From Pseudoclavibacter soli DSM 23366 (lineage in GTDB: Bacteria > Actinomycetota > Actinomycetes > Actinomycetales > Microbacteriaceae), in NCBI RefSeq assembly GCF_000423505.1, contig NZ_AUIC01000004.1:310001-374000 (forward strand): a stretch of 64,000 nt of DNA, in the 5' to 3' direction. Both the position numbers and the translations under genes were made by a program. The notes below the pieces were generated by a model. That model saw nothing but the letters and a program-made list of their open reading frames with translations, did no database searches and was not told where the DNA came from. Of the stretch, positions 62,330-64,000 are shown piece after piece; position 1 is the first letter of the stretch, and each line of letters begins with the position of its first letter.

Positions 62330-62800
62330 TCAGTCTTGTGGCGCCTCGCCAATGGCTTCGTCAGCGTCTTCATCTTCGTCTTCGGCACGGCGGTACGGGT
62401 CGGCGTCGCCGGCGAAGGTTGCTGACTCGGCTGCCTTCTGCGCCTCTTTGTCACGCCGCCGAGCTGTAGCCAACAGGTCTTCGATATGCGCTGCGTTCTC
62501 GGGAATCGCATCGAGAATGAACTCGAGCGACGGGGTCAGACGTGCCGAGATATTGCGACCGACCTCGGTGCGCAGCAGCCCCGTGGCGCTCTTCAGCGCA
62601 GCGGCGGTGTCTGCCCGCTCTTCGTCGGCGCCCAACACCGTATAGAAGATGCTGGCGTGCTGCAGGTCACCCGTCACCTTGACGTCGGTGATGGTGACGA
62701 AACCGAGGCGGGGGTCGCGCAGCCCGCGTTCGAGCCGCTTGGCCACAATGACCTTGATGCGGTCGGCCAGTCGGGCCGCGCGTCCTCCGTTGTCAGCCAT
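62330..62800 (-). CDS. rbfA: Ribosome-binding factor A
   Basis: 156 residues. The KH-like core runs from RAARLADRIKVIVAKRLERG through LGFVTITDVKVTGDLQHASI to RLTPSLEFILDAIPENAAHI, followed by an acidic C-terminal tail (AEDEDEDADEAIGEAPQD). It assists 30S maturation near the 16S 5' end. The ATG at 62800 matches the family start; ATG 62836 would add 12 residues. It follows infB by 45 bases. Confidence 0.93.
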   Translation of the reverse strand: MADNGGRAARLADRIKVIVAKRLERGLRDPRLGFVTITDVKVTGDLQHASIFYTVLGADEERADTAAALKSATGLLRTEVGRNISARLTPSLEFILDAIPENAAHIEDLLATARRRDKEAQKAAESATFAGDADPYRRAEDEDEDADEAIGEAPQD

Positions 62801-62845
62801 AGCTGATGCCTCGTCTTTCGTCAGTGCCTGTGGCACATGCCGGCG

Positions 62846-64000
62846 CTAGTCGCGCGGCTTCTCTCGGATCTCGTAGGTCTCGATCTCGTCGCCGACCTGG
62901 ATGTCGTTGTACGAGCCCAGACCGATACCACATTCGTAGCCCTGCTTGACCTCGGTGACGTCGTCTTTGAAGCGACGCAGCGACTCGATCGAGAGATTGT
63001 CGCCGTGCACCACGCCGTTGCGCAGCACGCGAGCCTTCGAGTTACGGGTCACACCGCCCGACTTGACCAGTGCACCGGCGATGTTGCCGAACTTCGAGGA
63101 GCGGAACACCTCGCGCACCTCGGCGGTGCCAGTGTGCACCTCTTCGTACTCGGGCTTGAGCAGACCCTTGAGCGCGTTCTCGATGTCGTCGATCGCGTCG
63201 TAGATCACCGAATAGAACCGGATATCGATGCCCTCGCGCTGTGCCGCCTCACGAGCCTTGCCGTCGGGGCGCACGTTGAAGCCGATCACGATGGCGTTGT
63301 CGACCGTAGCCAGGTTCACGTCAGACTCGGTGATGGCGCCCACACCACGGTGAATGATGCGCAGCTGCACCGAATCGTCGATCTCGATCTTGAGCAGGGA
63401 CTCTTCGAGAGCCTCGACGGCACCAGACACATCGCCCTTGATAACCAAGTTGAGCGTTTCGACCTTGCCCTCTTCGAGTGCCTTGGTGAAGTCTTCGAGG
63501 CTGATGCGCTTGCGGCTCTTGGCCAGCAAGGCGTTGCGCTGTGCAGCCTCGCGCTTCTCAGCGATCTGACGCGCAGTGCGATCGTCTTCGGTGACCAAGA
63601 TGTTATCGCCAGCGCGAGGCACCGACGTCAGACCGAGCACCTGCACCGGACGCGACGGACCAGCCGCCTCCACGTTCTCGCCGTTCTCGTCGAACATAGC
63701 GCGAACACGACCGTACGCGGTGCCCGCCACGATGGCGTCGCCGACGTGCAGGGTGCCGTTCTGCACCAGCACAGTGGCAACCGCACCACGACCCTTATCG
63801 AGGTTGGCTTCGATGGCCACACCGCGAGCGTCGCGATCAGGGTTCGCCACCAGCTCGAGCCCGGCATCTGCCGTCAGCAGAATCGCCTCGAGCAGCTTGT
63901 CGATGCCGATGTTGTTCTTCGCCGACACGTCGACGAACATCGTGTCGCCGCCATACTCTTCGGCGACCAGGCCGAACTCGGTCAGCTGCTGACGGATCTT
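62846..64000 (-). CDS. infB: Translation initiation factor IF-2, C-terminal part (5' end outside window)
   Basis: 384 residues are visible in one open frame reaching the window edge. The end of the G domain ([17 protein letters not shown]) is followed by domain II ([20 protein letters not shown]), domain III and domain IV, which binds fMet-tRNA ([59 protein letters not shown]). The GTP-binding motifs lie beyond the window. It precedes rbfA. Confidence 0.96.
   Translation of the reverse strand, partial: KIRQQLTEFGLVAEEYGGDTMFVDVSAKNNIGIDKLLEAILLTADAGLELVANPDRDARGVAIEANLDKGRGAVATVLVQNGTLHVGDAIVAGTAYGRVRAMFDENGENVEAAGPSRPVQVLGLTSVPRAGDNILVTEDDRTARQIAEKREAAQRNALLAKSRKRISLEDFTKALEEGKVETLNLVIKGDVSGAVEALEESLLKIEIDDSVQLRIIHRGVGAITESDVNLATVDNAIVIGFNVRPDGKAREAAQREGIDIRFYSVIYDAIDDIENALKGLLKPEYEEVHTGTAEVREVFRSSKFGNIAGALVKSGGVTRNSKARVLRNGVVHGDNLSIESLRRFKDDVTEVKQGYECGIGLGSYNDIQVGDEIETYEIREKPRD

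Noticed and set aside
20-63980. Prophage, insertion sequence, or multi-gene defence island
   Set aside because: No transposase, integrase, inverted terminal repeats, phage structural genes or recognisable defence gene sets were found; most of the window is core genes.

Overview
The window looks like chromosomal DNA of a high-GC Gram-positive actinomycete, most likely a Micrococcales member close to the Microbacteriaceae. The evidence is the high-GC codon use and frequent GTG starts, the gene order ftsK-pgsA-cinA-clgR-DUF3046-recA-recX-miaB-miaA-dapF, the order infB-rbfA-truB-ribF-rpsO-pnp-M16 peptidase, an actinobacterial LexA box (TCGAACATTTGTTCGA) before recA, and many starts that look leaderless (a TANNNT -10 element 6-8 nt before ATG/GTG). 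The species cannot be named from this sequence alone.

Layout. 0-8 kb: end of a cardiolipin synthase-like gene, chorismate mutase, a lysine-rich Rho-N/SAP-type protein, the metNIQ methionine importer, sufS-sufU, a TRIC-type channel, an FKBP isomerase and a DMT permease. 8-16 kb: metals and iron, with tRNA-Glu, a CsoR/RcnR-family regulator, a glycosyltransferase, a VIT1-type Fe/Mn transporter and a siderophore operon (lipoprotein, two permeases, ATPase, flavin reductase) behind a DtxR/IdeR-like iron box. 16-20.8 kb is the least ordinary part: tRNA-Gln, a frameshifted and truncated TPM-domain gene, an HPP membrane protein, remnants of metA and metY carrying in-frame internal deletions, an unrecognised 344-residue protein with a nuclease-like D...QxK motif, and a small two-gene operon with a zincin-type peptidase. 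20.8-29.7 kb: hydroxyacyl-CoA dehydrogenase, a divergent Lrp/LysE pair, long ribosome hibernation factor, thioredoxin-reductase-like protein, gltX, CPA1 antiporter, a lone PemK-like protein and an aldo/keto reductase. 29.7-40.7 kb: the dapF to ftsK block, all on the minus strand. 40.8-48 kb: RNase J, the dapB-dapA group, deoC with a divergent GntR regulator, glycerate kinase and a TM2 protein. 48.2-54 kb: acetyltransferase, Tat-type multicopper oxidase, YccF, M16 peptidase and a flavin monooxygenase. 53.6-64 kb: pnp, rpsO, peroxiredoxin, ribF, truB, panE, rbfA and the 3' part of infB.

How the parts fit. Three diaminopimelate genes (dapF, dapA, dapB) serve lysine and cell-wall synthesis. RNase J, PNPase and RpsO, with MiaA, MiaB, TruB, RbfA and IF2, form an RNA metabolism and translation set. 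Loss of metA and metY beside an intact MetNIQ importer suggests methionine is taken up, unless intact copies exist elsewhere. A CsoR-type box before csoR and a similar box before the distant peroxiredoxin gene suggest one metal- or thiol-responsive circuit.

No CRISPR array, transposase, prophage or recognisable multi-gene defence system was seen. The most notable items are the eroding metYA locus, the unknown protein at 18.9-19.9 kb, the two CsoR-type boxes, a 13-bp hairpin in the pnp leader region, a 7-codon leaderless uORF coupled to a glycosyltransferase, and the density of leaderless starts.
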